Shown: positions 10,880-21,439 of the stretch, piece after piece
Layout: each line of letters begins with the position of its first letter
Position numbering within the stretch: the first letter of the stretch is position 1
NCBI GenBank assembly: GCA_009602735.1
Contig: WELA01001893.1
Location: 1 to 32,735, forward strand
Direction: 5' to 3'
Length of the DNA: 32,735 bases
Source: Mesotaenium endlicherianum
Taxonomy: Eukaryota; Streptophyta; Zygnematophyceae; Zygnematales; Mesotaeniaceae
Program-made: the position numbers and the translations under genes
Notes under the pieces: generated by a model
Seen by the model: the letters and a program-made list of their open reading frames with translations, nothing else
Told to the model about the DNA's origin: nothing
Database searches by the model: none

Positions 10880-12358
10880 ATGGTAAGGACAAGGTCTCAA
10901 ACTAGCAACTCCCGAGACATGGAGAACCAGGATAACGAGAATGTCGAAAACCAGGCGGAAAGCCATGTAGCGGGAAACCGTACCTATTCGGAAGCAGTAG
11001 CGGATACTGCAGCTAGGGAGGCAGCAGATGAGGCAGCTGCTATTGCCTCAGTCGCAGCTCAGCAAGCTGAGGAGGAGATAGCCAGACTAGAAGCTGAACA
11101 AGTAGCAAAGGCCGCTGAAGATATACAAAGGAGGGAAGGACAGCCAGCTGACGAGCGCACTGTTGAAGAACTTATGGCATCAAGGGCCAATGTTCTGAAC
11201 CCACCTCCTGCCGTACAACTCAATGTACCCCTAGGTCAAATACGTGACCGGCTGAATGCGGCAGGAATTGCTGCTGCAGGAGCAAGAGGGATTGTTGAGG
11301 ACACTACTCAGCGAGTAGATGCCAATGCTGCTGCTGCATTTGCTAATCTACCACCCCAAAATGTAGACTTGGGAGCATTGTTCGTTCAGATGCAGTCGCA
11401 AATGGCGACCATGTATCAGTCCCAGCAGGAGGACAAAAGAATCATAATGTCCCTACTCCGGGACAGAGACCAACTGGGGTCTCACACCACTAGTGGTGGT
11501 GGCCGAGGGCCTAGTAAGCCCAAGCCGAAACCTCCCCAGGACTATGATCCTGAGGGAAACAGAAAATATTACCTGATCAAGTTTCTCGCGGATGTTGAGC
11601 AGTGGCTGGAGAACTACCCAGAACTGCAAGATTACGAGAAGGTCAGGCACACCGGTGCGCTACTGAAAGGCAGTGCCGCAGACTGGTGGCTTTACTGGAA
11701 GGAAGAGCGTAAGGCTCGGCAACTCGGTGACCCTACGTGGGTAGAGTTTGTCGAGAAGTTGCATGAGAAGTTTGATGTCATCAACCAGCAGGAGAAAGCT
11801 ATCTATGCGATGATCTCCCTGACACTGAAGCAGACCACTTCAGTTGCTGAGTTTGCTCAAAAGTTCCAAGAGAACATGATGAAGCAGCCTGATTTGCCAG
11901 AACGGTATAGGATAGCATACTTCAGGTATGGCTTGAAATCCGAGGTCTCTGGTCATTTTGCTGAGAAAAAGTATGAGAAACTGGCTGACTTGATCCAGGA
12001 TGCTGACGCCTGGGATCAGCAGCAGTTCAATCACAAGCGCCAGAGTAACGCTTTGGTGTCTAAGATTGTCAAAAAGCCCCACGGTTCCTACAATGCAGTT
12101 GAAGGAGACCAGGCTGAGGATAATCAGGGTGATGAATATGAGTATGAGTACAATGCTATTCAGTCTAGAGGTAGAGGTGGTCCCTCTCGAGGTGGCTATG
12201 GAAGGGGTGGTGGTAGGACTAAGCCGAGACCAGCCTCAGCAAAATCTACTTGCTACCATTGTCAGCAGAAAGGCCACTACAGAGAACAGTGTCCGGTCAA
12301 GCACCTGCCTAAGGTCGAGAGAAAAGACCAGCCTTTAAAAGACAGCAACAGTCAGTAA
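10880..12358 (+). CDS. gag: Gag polyprotein of element B
   Basis: 492 codons from the ATG at 10880, 20 bp after the primer binding site. The N-terminal 110 residues are Ala/Glu-rich and likely coiled coil. A Gag capsid-like region spans about 215-380 ([33 protein letters not shown]). An Arg-Gly-rich basic stretch near 425-450 precedes a CCHC zinc knuckle at about 458-471 ([14 protein letters not shown]). It ends CAG-TAA at 12356-12358, overlapping the pol frame. The coding sequence is intact, so this copy could still supply Gag although its Pol is broken. Confidence 0.94.
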   Translation: MVRTRSQTSNSRDMENQDNENVENQAESHVAGNRTYSEAVADTAAREAADEAAAIASVAAQQAEEEIARLEAEQVAKAAEDIQRREGQPADERTVEELMASRANVLNPPPAVQLNVPLGQIRDRLNAAGIAAAGARGIVEDTTQRVDANAAAAFANLPPQNVDLGALFVQMQSQMATMYQSQQEDKRIIMSLLRDRDQLGSHTTSGGGRGPSKPKPKPPQDYDPEGNRKYYLIKFLADVEQWLENYPELQDYEKVRHTGALLKGSAADWWLYWKEERKARQLGDPTWVEFVEKLHEKFDVINQQEKAIYAMISLTLKQTTSVAEFAQKFQENMMKQPDLPERYRIAYFRYGLKSEVSGHFAEKKYEKLADLIQDADAWDQQQFNHKRQSNALVSKIVKKPHGSYNAVEGDQAEDNQGDEYEYEYNAIQSRGRGGPSRGGYGRGGGRTKPRPASAKSTCYHCQQKGHYREQCPVKHLPKVERKDQPLKDSNSQ

Positions 12359-12375
12359 TCCAGTCTACTGACTGT
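12334..12375 (+). promoter_or_regulatory. -1 ribosomal frameshift signal, gag/pol of element B
   Basis: The gag codons CCT TTA AAA contain U-UUA-AAA at 12334-12340, a textbook X-XXY-YYZ heptamer in the right frame. A 7-nt spacer (GACAGCA) is followed by a perfect 10-bp stem: ACAGTCAGTA at 12348-12357 pairs with TACTGACTGT at 12366-12375, with an 8-nt loop. Pol is open in the -1 frame from 12313, and the gag stop lies at the foot of the stem. All parts match established -1 frameshift modules. Whether a pseudoknot forms cannot be judged by eye. Confidence 0.87.
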
Positions 12376-13728
12376 GAGGATGCTAGAGATAGTGAGTCGT
12401 CACTAGCTGCCCTCGTAGCAGGTATTATGGGTCCTGCTGAACTGGATTCACTATGCATGCCTGACAAACAGATAAAGGAGACCATCAGCAATATAGACGT
12501 CCAGAGAGTGCACACTCTGGATGCTCTTGTTCCACCTGATGTCCAACATTTCTTTGCTACGTCAGGAGAACAATGCGAAAGTCAGGAAAAGACAGTCCCC
12601 CCTATCCTACTGCATTGCATGATTGCAGGTAGGAAGGTGAGGGCATTTGTTGACGGAGGGGCGTCACATACTTTTATCCACAAGGACTTAGTTAAGCGGC
12701 TAAGGCTGCCTACTGTCACCCAAGGGAATAGAAAAATATTCCTTGGAGATGCCTCAAGTATCCCGGGAGGAGTTATAACCAAGCCTATTGAGGTCCAGTT
12801 AGGTTCTGGCATTGCAGTTCTAACTGAAACGCTTACATTTGAGGTACTCAACACTGGCTTTTATGATCTCGTGCTAGGCAGGTCCTGGCTTAATAGACAT
12901 CAAGCTGAAGTGTGTTGGAGCAGAGGTACAGTTAAAGTGAGAGGAGCCAGTGATGGGCAGACTGACTTGGCACCCACCAGTGCTCTTCCTCTTGTCCTGT
13001 GTGGATGGCAAATGAAGGAAAAGAAGAGGCTTCCAGAAGGATGCAAGTTGCTGAATGCAATGGAGTTCGTCAAAAGCTGGAACCAGAAGGAAGACAGAAT
13101 GTTCTGTCTGCTGCTAAGAGAGGTACCTCCTCAACCTGAAGAAGTGGTTGAGAAAAAGGTAAGCCCTCCGGAGCACCCTACTGCTGCAAACATTGTTGCT
13201 CAGTACACGGATGTGTTTAATATGCCTCCAGGACTACCCCCTAAGCGGGAAGTAGATCATAGGATTGATTTATTACCTGGTAGCCAGCCACCCTGGCAAC
13301 GCACGTATGGCTTGTCTTATGTGGAGAGCGAGGAGTTGAAAACACAGATTGCAGAGCTTGGGGAAAATGGTTATATTTCCCCCAGTAAATCACCTTACGG
13401 CGCACCCATCCTATTTGTTAAGAAAAAGGATGGCACTATGCGGATGTGTGTGAATTACAAAGCACTGAACAGAATTACAGTAAAGAACAAGTATGCTTTA
13501 CCCAGGATCGAGGACTTGCTTGATACCCTGTCTGGTGCTAAGGTGTTCAGTAAGATAGATCTCAAGAGTGGTTATCATCAAATCAGAATTGCTGAGGGGG
13601 ATGAACACAAGACTGCATTCCGTACACGTTGTGGACACAATGAGTTCAACGTGATGCCATTTGGACCCACTAATGCTCCTGCTACCTTTATGGGTGCTAT
13701 GATGAAATTTTCAGACTTATTTGGATAA
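12334..13728 (+). CDS. pol: Pol of element B, 5' part (protease and start of RT)
   Basis: Begins by -1 frameshift at the heptamer at 12334-12340; the first ATG in frame is 12427. Numbered from that ATG, the protease active site reads DGG at 76-78 within AFVDGGAS, instead of the usual D-S/T-G seen in element A (DSG). RT starts near 275, has CVNYKALN where A has CVDYRALN, and motif A ([12 protein letters not shown]) carries the catalytic Asp. The frame is lost between about 13697 and 13711, within the sequence after [10 protein letters not shown], and ends at a TAA at 13726-13728. RT continues in the next frame. Either a real 1-nt indel or a base-calling error in an A/T run. Confidence 0.88.
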   Translation, partial: FKRQQQSVIQSTDCEDARDSESSLAALVAGIMGPAELDSLCMPDKQIKETISNIDVQRVHTLDALVPPDVQHFFATSGEQCESQEKTVPPILLHCMIAGRKVRAFVDGGASHTFIHKDLVKRLRLPTVTQGNRKIFLGDASSIPGGVITKPIEVQLGSGIAVLTETLTFEVLNTGFYDLVLGRSWLNRHQAEVCWSRGTVKVRGASDGQTDLAPTSALPLVLCGWQMKEKKRLPEGCKLLNAMEFVKSWNQKEDRMFCLLLREVPPQPEEVVEKKVSPPEHPTAANIVAQYTDVFNMPPGLPPKREVDHRIDLLPGSQPPWQRTYGLSYVESEELKTQIAELGENGYISPSKSPYGAPILFVKKKDGTMRMCVNYKALNRITVKNKYALPRIEDLLDTLSGAKVFSKIDLKSGYHQIRIAEGDEHKTAFRTRCGHNEFNVMPFGPTNAPATFMGAMMKFSDLFG

Positions 13729-16141
13729 GTTTGTGCAAGTTTTCCTGGATGATATTTTAATTTTCTCTAAAGATGAAGCTCAGCACACTGAACACTTCAA
13801 GAAAGTGCTGGACACTCTGCGGAAAAATCACTTGTATGCTAAAATGAGCAAGTGTGATTTCTTTAAGGAAAGTATTGAATTCTTAGGCCACGTTGTCAGT
13901 AAAGAGGGCATCAGTGTGGATCCTAAGAAAGTCCAGACCATAAGGGACTGGCCAGTACCACCGTCTGTCTCTGAAGTTAGATCCTTCCTCGGGTTGGCCA
14001 ACTACTATAGGAGATTTATTGAGAATTATTCCACAAAGGCCAGTAAACTGACTGACCTTACTAAGAAAGACATCGGGTATGTGTGGGGGGAAGAGCAGCA
14101 GGCTGCCTTCCAGACCCTTAAAGATGCCCTTTGTTCTGCCCCAGTGCTAGCCGTGTATGACCCCAGCAAACCGGTGCAGGTGGTTACTGATGCCTCTGAT
14201 TTTGCCATGGGTGCTATTTTGTTGCAGCCTGCTGACAAAACCACAAAGGATGGTAAGGTACGGCAGGAGTGGCATCCTGTGTTGTATGAGTCTATGAAAT
14301 TTAATCCAGCGGAGATTAATTACTCAGTGCATGATAAAGAGCTGCTAGCTATCATTCATGTACTCAAACAGTGGAGAGCATACTTACATGGTAAAGCTTT
14401 TAAGGTGATTACAGATCATCTAGCTCTGACCCACTTTCAGAAGAAGTCCAAGCTGTCGAGGAGGGAGAACCGCTGGAGCCAGATGCTGGAGCAGTTCCAA
14501 GTCCAGATCGACTACAAACCAGGGAAGTTGAATCCTGCTGATGCACTCTCTAGAAGACCTGACTTGCAAGAAAGGAACTTTAGTCAGCATACTGTAGATA
14601 AAGTCCTGTGTGCACTCACTTCACTAAAGGTGAAAAAGTCCTTCCTTGAACAACTTAGGAAAGCCTACCTTTCTGACCCAACATTTGAGCCCAGCCCCAC
14701 TACTGGTATGTGTCGTGCTACCGCACTCGGGTATAAGCTCAAGGGAGGGGTCTGGGTGACTGAAACCACTTCAGGCAGGCTGAAGCTGGTCATTCCTAAT
14801 AATTTGGAAATAAGGTCTCTCTTACTGAGTCAAGCTCATGACAGTCTCCTGGGTGGACATTTGGGGCAGGCCAAAACTGTTGGCAAACTGGCAAAACATT
14901 ATCATTGGGAGGGGTTACCCCGGGAGGTCTTGAAATATGTCAAGTCCTGTGACCAGTGTCAGAGAAATAAGTCTCGGCACACACCACCCGGAGGTCTCTT
15001 GCAACCGCTACCCATCCCAGCGGGACGCTGGGAAACTATATCCATGGACTGGGTGGTCTCACTACCAAGAACTGCCAACGGGCATGATTCAATACTGGTA
15101 GTCGTGGATAAACTGACAAAAATGGTCATTTTTATCCCCACAACTGTCAAAGTGACTGCACTCGAAACAGCGAGACAGTTTTACAACCATGTAGTATGCC
15201 AACATGGGCTCCCTTCTAATATCATCTCAGACAGAGACTCAAAATTCACCTCTAAGTTCTGGAGAGCTTTAATGGGGTTAATGGGAGTCAAACAGCTGCT
15301 CAGCACAGCAAACCACCCTCAGACTGATGGGCAGACTGAAAGAACTAACCGAGTTCTGCAGGAGGTGCTGAGAGCATATATTAACCAAAAACAAGATAAT
15401 TGGGATGACCTGTTGCCTCAAATTCAGTTTGCGGTCAACAGTGCGGTGCACGCGTCAACGGGCAAAACTCCTTTTGAACTCAGCCTGGGTAGAGTCCCTA
15501 AGTCTCCTCTAGATGTGCTAGGGGAATCTTTAACTCACCCTGAAGGGATTGACAACCCGGTCTCCCTCCAGTTAACTCAGGAGTTTGCTGACACCCTGTC
15601 AGAAGTCCAACGAAACTTGCACACGGCCCAAGAAAACCAACAAAAATACGCTAATCAACACCGTCGGGAACTGACATTTTCCAAGGGGGATTTAGTCAAA
15701 CTGCATTCTCAGCACCTGTACCTCCCTGGTGTGGTCAAGAAAAAGCTTGGCCCTGTCTGGGTCGGTCCATATTCGGTGGTCCGTCGTGTCGGTCAGAATG
15801 CTTACAAACTGAACATGTCAGCTGACTACAAGGGTCACCCGGTCTTTAATGTCTCCTTCCTGGAACCATACATCAAAGGTGATACACAGTTCACAGGTCG
15901 GGTACCTGTCCAACCGGGACCGGTCCCCGCTGTCCGGGACGGCGACCCTGAGGAATATGAGGTCGATGAGATTTTAGACGCTCGCTCGGTCCGTCGATCG
16001 TCTAAATATGTCATGAAGTACCTCATTCGATGGAAGGGTTACAATGCCTCTGGGGACACTTGGGAATTTAAAGATCAACTGACCCATGCCAAAGGGGCGT
16101 TGAAGCGGTTCCACCTTCCGGCGGCTGGGGCACCTCCCTAA
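13721..16141 (+). CDS. pol: Pol of element B, 3' part (RT end, RNase H, IN, chromodomain)
   Basis: Continues the polyprotein in the +1 frame relative to the 5' part; the frame is open from 13706, so the nominal TTG at 13721 is not a real start. Numbered from 13721: RT catalytic FLDD at 8-11; RNase H Asp157, Glu207, Asp232; integrase zinc residues His373, His380, Cys410, Cys413; integrase core Asp443, Asp504, Glu540; chromodomain about 735-795 ([16 protein letters not shown]). All key residues are kept, which argues that the RT frameshift is recent or an error. Stop TAA is at 16139-16141. Confidence 0.92.
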   Translation: MDKFVQVFLDDILIFSKDEAQHTEHFKKVLDTLRKNHLYAKMSKCDFFKESIEFLGHVVSKEGISVDPKKVQTIRDWPVPPSVSEVRSFLGLANYYRRFIENYSTKASKLTDLTKKDIGYVWGEEQQAAFQTLKDALCSAPVLAVYDPSKPVQVVTDASDFAMGAILLQPADKTTKDGKVRQEWHPVLYESMKFNPAEINYSVHDKELLAIIHVLKQWRAYLHGKAFKVITDHLALTHFQKKSKLSRRENRWSQMLEQFQVQIDYKPGKLNPADALSRRPDLQERNFSQHTVDKVLCALTSLKVKKSFLEQLRKAYLSDPTFEPSPTTGMCRATALGYKLKGGVWVTETTSGRLKLVIPNNLEIRSLLLSQAHDSLLGGHLGQAKTVGKLAKHYHWEGLPREVLKYVKSCDQCQRNKSRHTPPGGLLQPLPIPAGRWETISMDWVVSLPRTANGHDSILVVVDKLTKMVIFIPTTVKVTALETARQFYNHVVCQHGLPSNIISDRDSKFTSKFWRALMGLMGVKQLLSTANHPQTDGQTERTNRVLQEVLRAYINQKQDNWDDLLPQIQFAVNSAVHASTGKTPFELSLGRVPKSPLDVLGESLTHPEGIDNPVSLQLTQEFADTLSEVQRNLHTAQENQQKYANQHRRELTFSKGDLVKLHSQHLYLPGVVKKKLGPVWVGPYSVVRRVGQNAYKLNMSADYKGHPVFNVSFLEPYIKGDTQFTGRVPVQPGPVPAVRDGDPEEYEVDEILDARSVRRSSKYVMKYLIRWKGYNASGDTWEFKDQLTHAKGALKRFHLPAAGAPP

Positions 16142-16465
16142 CAGTCGTTTCCGTTGACACGGGAAGGTGACAGGAGGTCCTGTCTCCATATAAGTTGGAG
16201 GGGGATGTGACAGTTAGTGACAGTTGTGACAGGCAGCCCACCTTTAAATTTAAGTTGGAGGGAGTGGTAGTCTCTGATCACCAGATTACCCACTCAACCT
16301 GCGCTCACACTCACTTGTTCTCCAACTCAATTTTTCCTTATATTCGCTCACACCAGGTATTCCACTCTAGGAACTCTCTCGATCGCGTCCCTCTTCATCA
16401 AGGGCACTCAGTAGCGGCAAAATATCATGACTTCACTAACTGCATTGTGTTTATGATTGAGCAGG
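16142..16465 (+). other. Pol-to-ORF3 spacer of element B with two PPT-like motifs
   Basis: 324 bp without a convincing gene. TAAGTTGGAGGG occurs at 16191 and 16251. The same 12-mer recurs at 18205 as the true purine tract before the 3' LTR. After the first copy comes GGATGTGACAG, resembling a purine tract followed by an LTR start (TG). The spacer ends TTTATGATTGAGCAG, a pyrimidine-poor but acceptor-like AG directly before the ORF3 ATG. Confidence 0.55.
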
Positions 16466-18133
16466 ATGACTCAAAAGTCGGAACTCAAGAGGAAGCGAAG
16501 GGCGGAAGAGGCACATGCAGAATACTTGCAATTCCGTGGAGACATCGAATCATCTTCCATCACCGCTCGGGAATCACAACGACTCCAACAACAACGGGAG
16601 GCACAGAAGAAGAAGGAGGAGGAGGAACAGGCCAGACTGAGGCAGGAAGAAATGGACAGAAAAGCTGCAGAGGAGGCTAAGAAAGCAGAGGAGGAGAGGC
16701 AAGCTGAGGAGAAGCGGAAGCAGCAGGCTGAAGAAGAAGAACAGAGGAGAATCAGCAGCTACCGCTACACGGTGCTGGGCAAGGGCTTTGATCTACTGGA
16801 GGAGGCCTTCAAGTATGCCCAGAGAAGTCGCAGTGAGTCGCAGAAGGAAATCCTCCAGAAGGAAGGGGAGACATCCGAAAACTTTGACAAGTATATAGAG
16901 GTCGGCACAGGGCTCCTCCTCTACCACGATTACGCCAGGATGGTAGGATATACCATCGGAGAGGCCAAGGCAATGGCCCAGGTGAACGAAGCAGGAGCGG
17001 TCTCGATTCCTGGTATCTGGGGGGCAGATAGGGTCATCAGGATGATCCCCATGGACGCGGACAGCTTCAAGGACTCAACACCCCACAACAGGTTCAAGGC
17101 CATGTACAATGAGGTGGAGAGGAGGAGCTGGGAATTCTTGGCCAGAGAAACCAGTCAGCTGGACTTTGCAGGGCACTGGTACCCTTGTACTCTCACAAAG
17201 ACAAAACCTGCCTTCTTCCAAAAGCCCACTGATTGGCGGTGGATGACCATCAACATGAGGGACCAGCAGAATGACAGGGCGACCGATGAGGATTTCCTGA
17301 CAGACCTAAACGGGAACATAGTATTGCCCCCTCACATTGCGGCTTGGGACCCAAGATTATTTGGAGTCAGAGACTGCATGAGCCAAGAGATGCAGTGGGA
17401 CAGAAGCAGGGCCCGAGAGTCATTCTCCAAAGGGAAGCACGCTTATGCCAAATGGGCAAGTAAGCAGGGGGAAAAGGACCTCTATGCGGTCCGAACTCAG
17501 CAGCCCCCACCAGCACCCAAAAGGGGAAGGTCAGTAGGATATTCTTTTTCTCGGGAGGAGCTGGAGCAGCGGACAGAGGAGACCCCAGAAGTCTCAGAGG
17601 AACCTGGGGATGGCGAGGAGGCGGAGTCGGAGGAAGCCGAGGAGGAAGGCGAGGAGGAGGACACTAGCCCCGCCGTGATCCTGACACCTGCCACATCCCC
17701 TGTAAGGGAAAAGACGGGGTGGGCCCCGCCGCCACTCGCTCAAGACGAGGATATCACTTGGCTGGCGACTGCCAGAGGACAGAGCCCATCTCCAGGCAAG
17801 GAGACCCAGTCGGACAGGGCAGACAGGAGGGCTGCTCGGGAGATAGCCAGAGGTCTGCCAGCATCTCCCTCGCAAAGAGGGCATGTACCCTTGGCTCATG
17901 TCATGCAACATCCTTCCGGGATGCCGGTATATGTACCTGTCAGTTTGAGGGCTGCCCAGGAGAAGGTTGCCTCCCTTCAGCTTCAGACTGTGCAGGAGGA
18001 AACAGCCCAATTACTGCGTTCTCCGCCGGGTCCTTACACGGAACCCCCTTCTCTGACAGGCTTCAAAAGACCCCAAGACAGGAGGAGGTCTGGCTCCCCT
18101 GAGCATAGGGCCTCAAGAGCATCTCCCTCCTAA
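16466..18133 (+). CDS. ORF3 of element B: 555-residue coiled-coil protein, not envelope-like
   Basis: I do not recognise the family. The start is set at ATG 16466; an upstream in-frame TTG is less likely. Layout by residue: basic cluster KRKRR at 8-12 (possible nuclear signal); very Glu/Lys/Gln-rich coiled coil about 35-97; a Trp/Tyr-containing globular region about 98-340, with WGADRV, HWYP and DWRWM; PPPAPKRGR near 347; a strongly acidic tract about 370-399; then a Pro/Ser-rich tail with basic clusters to the C-terminus. There is no signal peptide or transmembrane stretch, so it is not a typical env-like ORF. It is in the same sense as gag-pol, uninterrupted, and enclosed by the LTRs, so it moves with the element. 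Possibly acquired host sequence; expression may need splicing or its own promoter. Confidence 0.85.
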   Translation: MTQKSELKRKRRAEEAHAEYLQFRGDIESSSITARESQRLQQQREAQKKKEEEEQARLRQEEMDRKAAEEAKKAEEERQAEEKRKQQAEEEEQRRISSYRYTVLGKGFDLLEEAFKYAQRSRSESQKEILQKEGETSENFDKYIEVGTGLLLYHDYARMVGYTIGEAKAMAQVNEAGAVSIPGIWGADRVIRMIPMDADSFKDSTPHNRFKAMYNEVERRSWEFLARETSQLDFAGHWYPCTLTKTKPAFFQKPTDWRWMTINMRDQQNDRATDEDFLTDLNGNIVLPPHIAAWDPRLFGVRDCMSQEMQWDRSRARESFSKGKHAYAKWASKQGEKDLYAVRTQQPPPAPKRGRSVGYSFSREELEQRTEETPEVSEEPGDGEEAESEEAEEEGEEEDTSPAVILTPATSPVREKTGWAPPPLAQDEDITWLATARGQSPSPGKETQSDRADRRAAREIARGLPASPSQRGHVPLAHVMQHPSGMPVYVPVSLRAAQEKVASLQLQTVQEETAQLLRSPPGPYTEPPSLTGFKRPQDRRRSGSPEHRASRASPS

Positions 18134-18204
18134 GGGCAGCAGGCTGGGGATAAGAGGGACAGCACGCTGTTATTAGTGATAGTGTTGTCGAGACGACAAC
18201 ATGA

Positions 18205-18218
18205 TAAGTTGGAGGGAT
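18205..18218 (+). other. Polypurine tract of element B
   Basis: TAAGTTGGAGGGAT lies directly before the 3' LTR start at 18219, in the position used to prime plus-strand synthesis. Its core is repeated at 16191 and 16251. Confidence 0.8.
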
Positions 18219-18939
18219 TATAATAAATCAGTATACTGGTTGATATAATATTCATCTAAATAATATAGTTAAATAAGTTCAGCCTGCTGAACTCTACTTA
18301 ACAATCAGTCTGCTGGACTTTATACTTAATATCTATTTAATGACTTGGCCGGAAGTAGCAGGCTGAGGTCACCTTAAGTCAGCTTGCTGAAACATTCTTG
18401 GACAGCCAGCTGACTTTCGTACTCGGTAGCAGCGAACTGCCTCGACATGCATCTAAGTGTGGTGTGCTAGATGAATGGCCAGATGACATCCCTATGATGG
18501 ATGGCGATTCGGGATGATGGGAGATGGCGGTGGATTTGGTTAACCGAGGTCCTACCAACGTGGTTAACTCCCGGGTAGGCGATGCCATCGCACTGACCGT
18601 TGAACAGTAAACTCATTCTATGTACATATGCTAAGCATTGCTCTCGAGTTCGGCATTCGGAAACGAGGCCAACTCTCCTGTACAGCTTACTGAGAGTGAT
18701 CTGAATCCAAGGCGAGAAGCCGTTGATACGCACTGTCTTCTAACCTTGCTTATGTATGAGTTTACTGATTTGCATCATTGATGCTAGTTTACTTGCATTT
18801 GACTTACGAGTNTTTATTCCCTGCTAGTGTATTGTCCTTTGCCGTTAAACCAGTTAACGGAAATACCATAAAGATTACTTGCTGATATAAAGATCTTTAT
18901 TAATTGTTAATCGCCTATTTGGTAAGTCGATTCATTTCA
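18219..18939 (+). repeat. 3' LTR of element B (721 bp)
   Basis: Direct repeat of 10126-10845. It begins TATAATAAATC rather than TGTAATGAATC, so the terminal TG has mutated to TA. One ambiguous base, n, is at 18812. It ends TTTCA, followed by TSD GAGTC. Confidence 0.94.
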
Positions 18940-18944
18940 GAGTC

Positions 18945-19004
18945 ACTATCATGGAGGCCTATCTCATTGACACTGCAGCCGTTGAGGAGTATAGGCATGG
19001 CAGG
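18945..19004 (+). pseudogene. H2, exon 1 middle part (20 codons between elements B and C)
   Basis: Sixty bases, exactly 20 sense codons (TIMEAYLIDTAAVEEYRHGR), lying between the TSD of B and the LTR of C. The frame joins 10123-10125 upstream (GTC) and 26010 downstream (TGC) without a gap when the inserts and one TSD copy each are ignored. That makes chance unlikely and supports a single interrupted exon. Confidence 0.7.
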
Positions 19005-19701
19005 TGAAAGGGGGAAGGGTGCGGGGAGTGCGATATACACACTCACGCACCCTCACCCGCGAGCGGAAGCGTGCACGAGGACCTTTCCTAGTTGCATACA
19101 CAAGGTGGAGTGGCCGGGTGGTGTGCCACCCTTGCGAGAGAGAGAGGGCTACATGAGAGAGGAGTGGAAAAGAACTCTCTTTATTAAGAAAAGTCGTGTA
19201 CAAGATAAGAAGGTAAGACTAGACTAGACAAGACCCCCTCTTTTATGCTTCAACTCTAAGTGTCCTCTCTAGCAAAGTACCTCCAGAACCTTCGACTATG
19301 GCTCCTCCCATGTAGGTGACCTTGCCTAGTTGGACAAGCTAGCACACTCACACGCACATAATCACGCTCTAGAATATTCTACTACACAATCTACTAACTC
19401 TTCACGGAGTTTCTAGAATTTCCACAATCACTTTGGCACTCTACGTAATCGTACGTAGTTTCTGGAACCCTCATAATTCAATATCCTACTTTCTAGATTC
19501 CAACCGAAATTTTTGTCACTGGACCTGTTCTTGTCACTAAATTGAATCTCTGACACTAAAAACTCACTAAGAACTCCCAAAACTCATAACTTTCTCAGTA
19601 CTTGTCCAAATGACTTAAATAAAGGCCAAAGTTCTTCTAAAATCACACTCTCTGCATATAAATTGCTAGAAAAATACAAACTACACTTTCATAACCTTAC
19701 A
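19005..19701 (-). repeat. 3' LTR of element C (697 bp)
   Basis: On the plus strand it runs TGAAAGGGGGAAGG to CCTTACA. It preserves the empty site of element D: GTTGGACAAGCTAGCACAC is uninterrupted near 19330, whereas in the right LTR D splits it. It is longer than the right LTR by an 11-bp stretch near 19640. Confidence 0.92.
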
Positions 19702-19717
19702 TCATCCCCCTCCTCAA
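19702..19717 (-). other. Polypurine tract of element C
   Basis: The minus strand reads TTGAGGAGGGGGATGA up to the LTR, nearly the same as element A's tract. Confidence 0.8.
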
Positions 19718-21439
19718 AATGCGACGTCCTCGGCGCATATTAAGTATAAGTGACGTCGTATGAGGAATCTAGCTCACATATACGCTAGACAAACACATAC
19801 ACACACCTAGTATACAAGTTACAAGTCTTGAACAAGCTCCAAGTTGATGCTCAATACTCCAAACGTGCTCCACTTAGTAAAAGCTCCATCACATACATTG
19901 GCTCCACACATAGCGTCTCCTAACACAAATGCATCTTCATCTTCAACACCTTCTTAGAATAGGCAAATATCTTCATGAAGGCTATAACACACTCCCTTCA
20001 TCATGTCCACATACTCCAAAGCTGGTCCCAAGGCATAATAGTCCGCCAAATCGCCAAAATACTCCATTTTCGCTCTCTTGGACAAGTGGCAACTCCTCGT
20101 CGCGCCATGTGGCTTACTCGTGGTGCTCTTATAATTCTGACCAGATTACATCATGAACCTGACTCCACTATGTTCCTAAACCTTCTGGTACACCTAGCTA
20201 CCTCTAGCTCTAAGCCATACTCCTTGTAGAGGTATTGCACTCTCTCACTTGTGTGCGTGACTCGTGGTGACCTCTCAAGACGCCAAGTGGCACCCCCCTG
20301 ACTTTTTCTGACATTTTTAGCCTGAAAGTTGTGTAATCTACATAATATCTCCCCTCTGAATTCACTGGTATGTTTTGTTTCTCCTGATTCCAAGCCTAAG
20401 ACCATGAAATCAGATTGCGCCTTGCCTCACACATGTGGCTTCCACGGCAATCCAGCAGATCGCCATGTGGCACTGTCAGGACTTCAATTAATATTTTTAT
20501 TAAAAAACTACTTCTTCTAAATGTAGACCCATAGGACTACCTCTTCACAAAATTTCAGAATCTGAATCAAAGTCTAGCTCTTAAACGAGATAGTCACTTT
20601 ATGCCTCACGCTCGAAGGACCCACACGCGCGCAACGCGTATCAAGCTCCCGCGCCTACAAATGGCACATGCTTAAACCCCTGATTCTGAAACTTGACTAT
20701 GATTCAGGGCAGGCCTTATACCAGGTCTATCACCTCATGTAGGACTCCTAGGAAAAATATTTCCCACACTCTCTTAAATAGGCAAAAAGTAGCCAAAATC
20801 TGCCAACATTTACCCTCGCGCACGCCTACCCGTAAAACCCTCAAACATGGACAGATTTGAGTATCTTCCAAGCACTTGCTGTCAAAATTCTTTCCACTTC
20901 ACATCTCTTAGTTATGGGACTGGCTTGACCTTACTTACAAGCACTATAAACAACTAAAACACTCCCCCCCCTCATCATGAAGGTAAGACGCTTACCACTC
21001 GAGTGTCCAAGTCCAGATTTTACGCCTCCCTCTTGCTTGCTTGTATAGGCGCTGATTCTCCTAGCTTCATGTCCAAGTCCTTGTCATATATCTCCATCTT
21101 AGGCAGGACATATCAGCCCCATAACACTTGGTCTTTTCCTCATAGGTCCATATCCATAAAGTCGTAGTCTCCATCAAGCAACGATAATAAATCTCACAAG
21201 GCATGAGCGCGTAGTCTCGCTCGTGGTGCACCAAACTCCATCATAGTCTTCTTCTTGGCTAGATGCTCACTCCCACATACTCCTGGCTCTTTTTGAAGGT
21301 CAGCCTTCACACAAGGCTCCAAGAAACACATCTGGAACGCCTCCATGAGCTCCATAACTTGGGCAAACACACATAGTCTTAGTGCTTGCACCTCATCTTG
21401 TGCTCGCACACACTTTGCCTTGCAAGCGGGCTTCTCTTG
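19718..21439 (-). other. Element C internal region, no gene
   Basis: About 1.7 kb with no long sense frame on either strand. The word ATGTGGC or AAGTGGC recurs near 20080, 20105, 20284, 20432 and 20463. A C8 run (G-rich on the minus strand) near 20966 directly follows bases ending in AAAACA and looks like a second purine tract, so an older nested LTR may be buried here. I cannot delimit it. Confidence 0.4.

Larger units (their letters stand above)
10126..18939 (+). mobile_element. Element B: Ty3/gypsy chromovirus with a third ORF
   Basis: An 8814-bp plus-strand element with TSD GAGTC at 10121-10125 and 18940-18944. Its LTRs are 720 and 721 bp. Order: LTR, Met-tRNA primer binding site, Gag, Pol in the -1 frame, an unrelated 555-codon ORF, purine tract, LTR. 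The LTRs differ at roughly 24 positions (about 3%, hand count). Pol has one frameshift in RT, so this copy is probably dead or depends on helpers. It sits inside exon 1 of H2, in the same orientation. Confidence 0.95.

Noticed and set aside
16195-16680. 161-codon frame overlapping the start of ORF3
   Set aside because: Its second half is the out-of-frame reading of ORF3's repetitive coiled coil; the first half is spacer. No features support it, although use as a leader peptide cannot be excluded.
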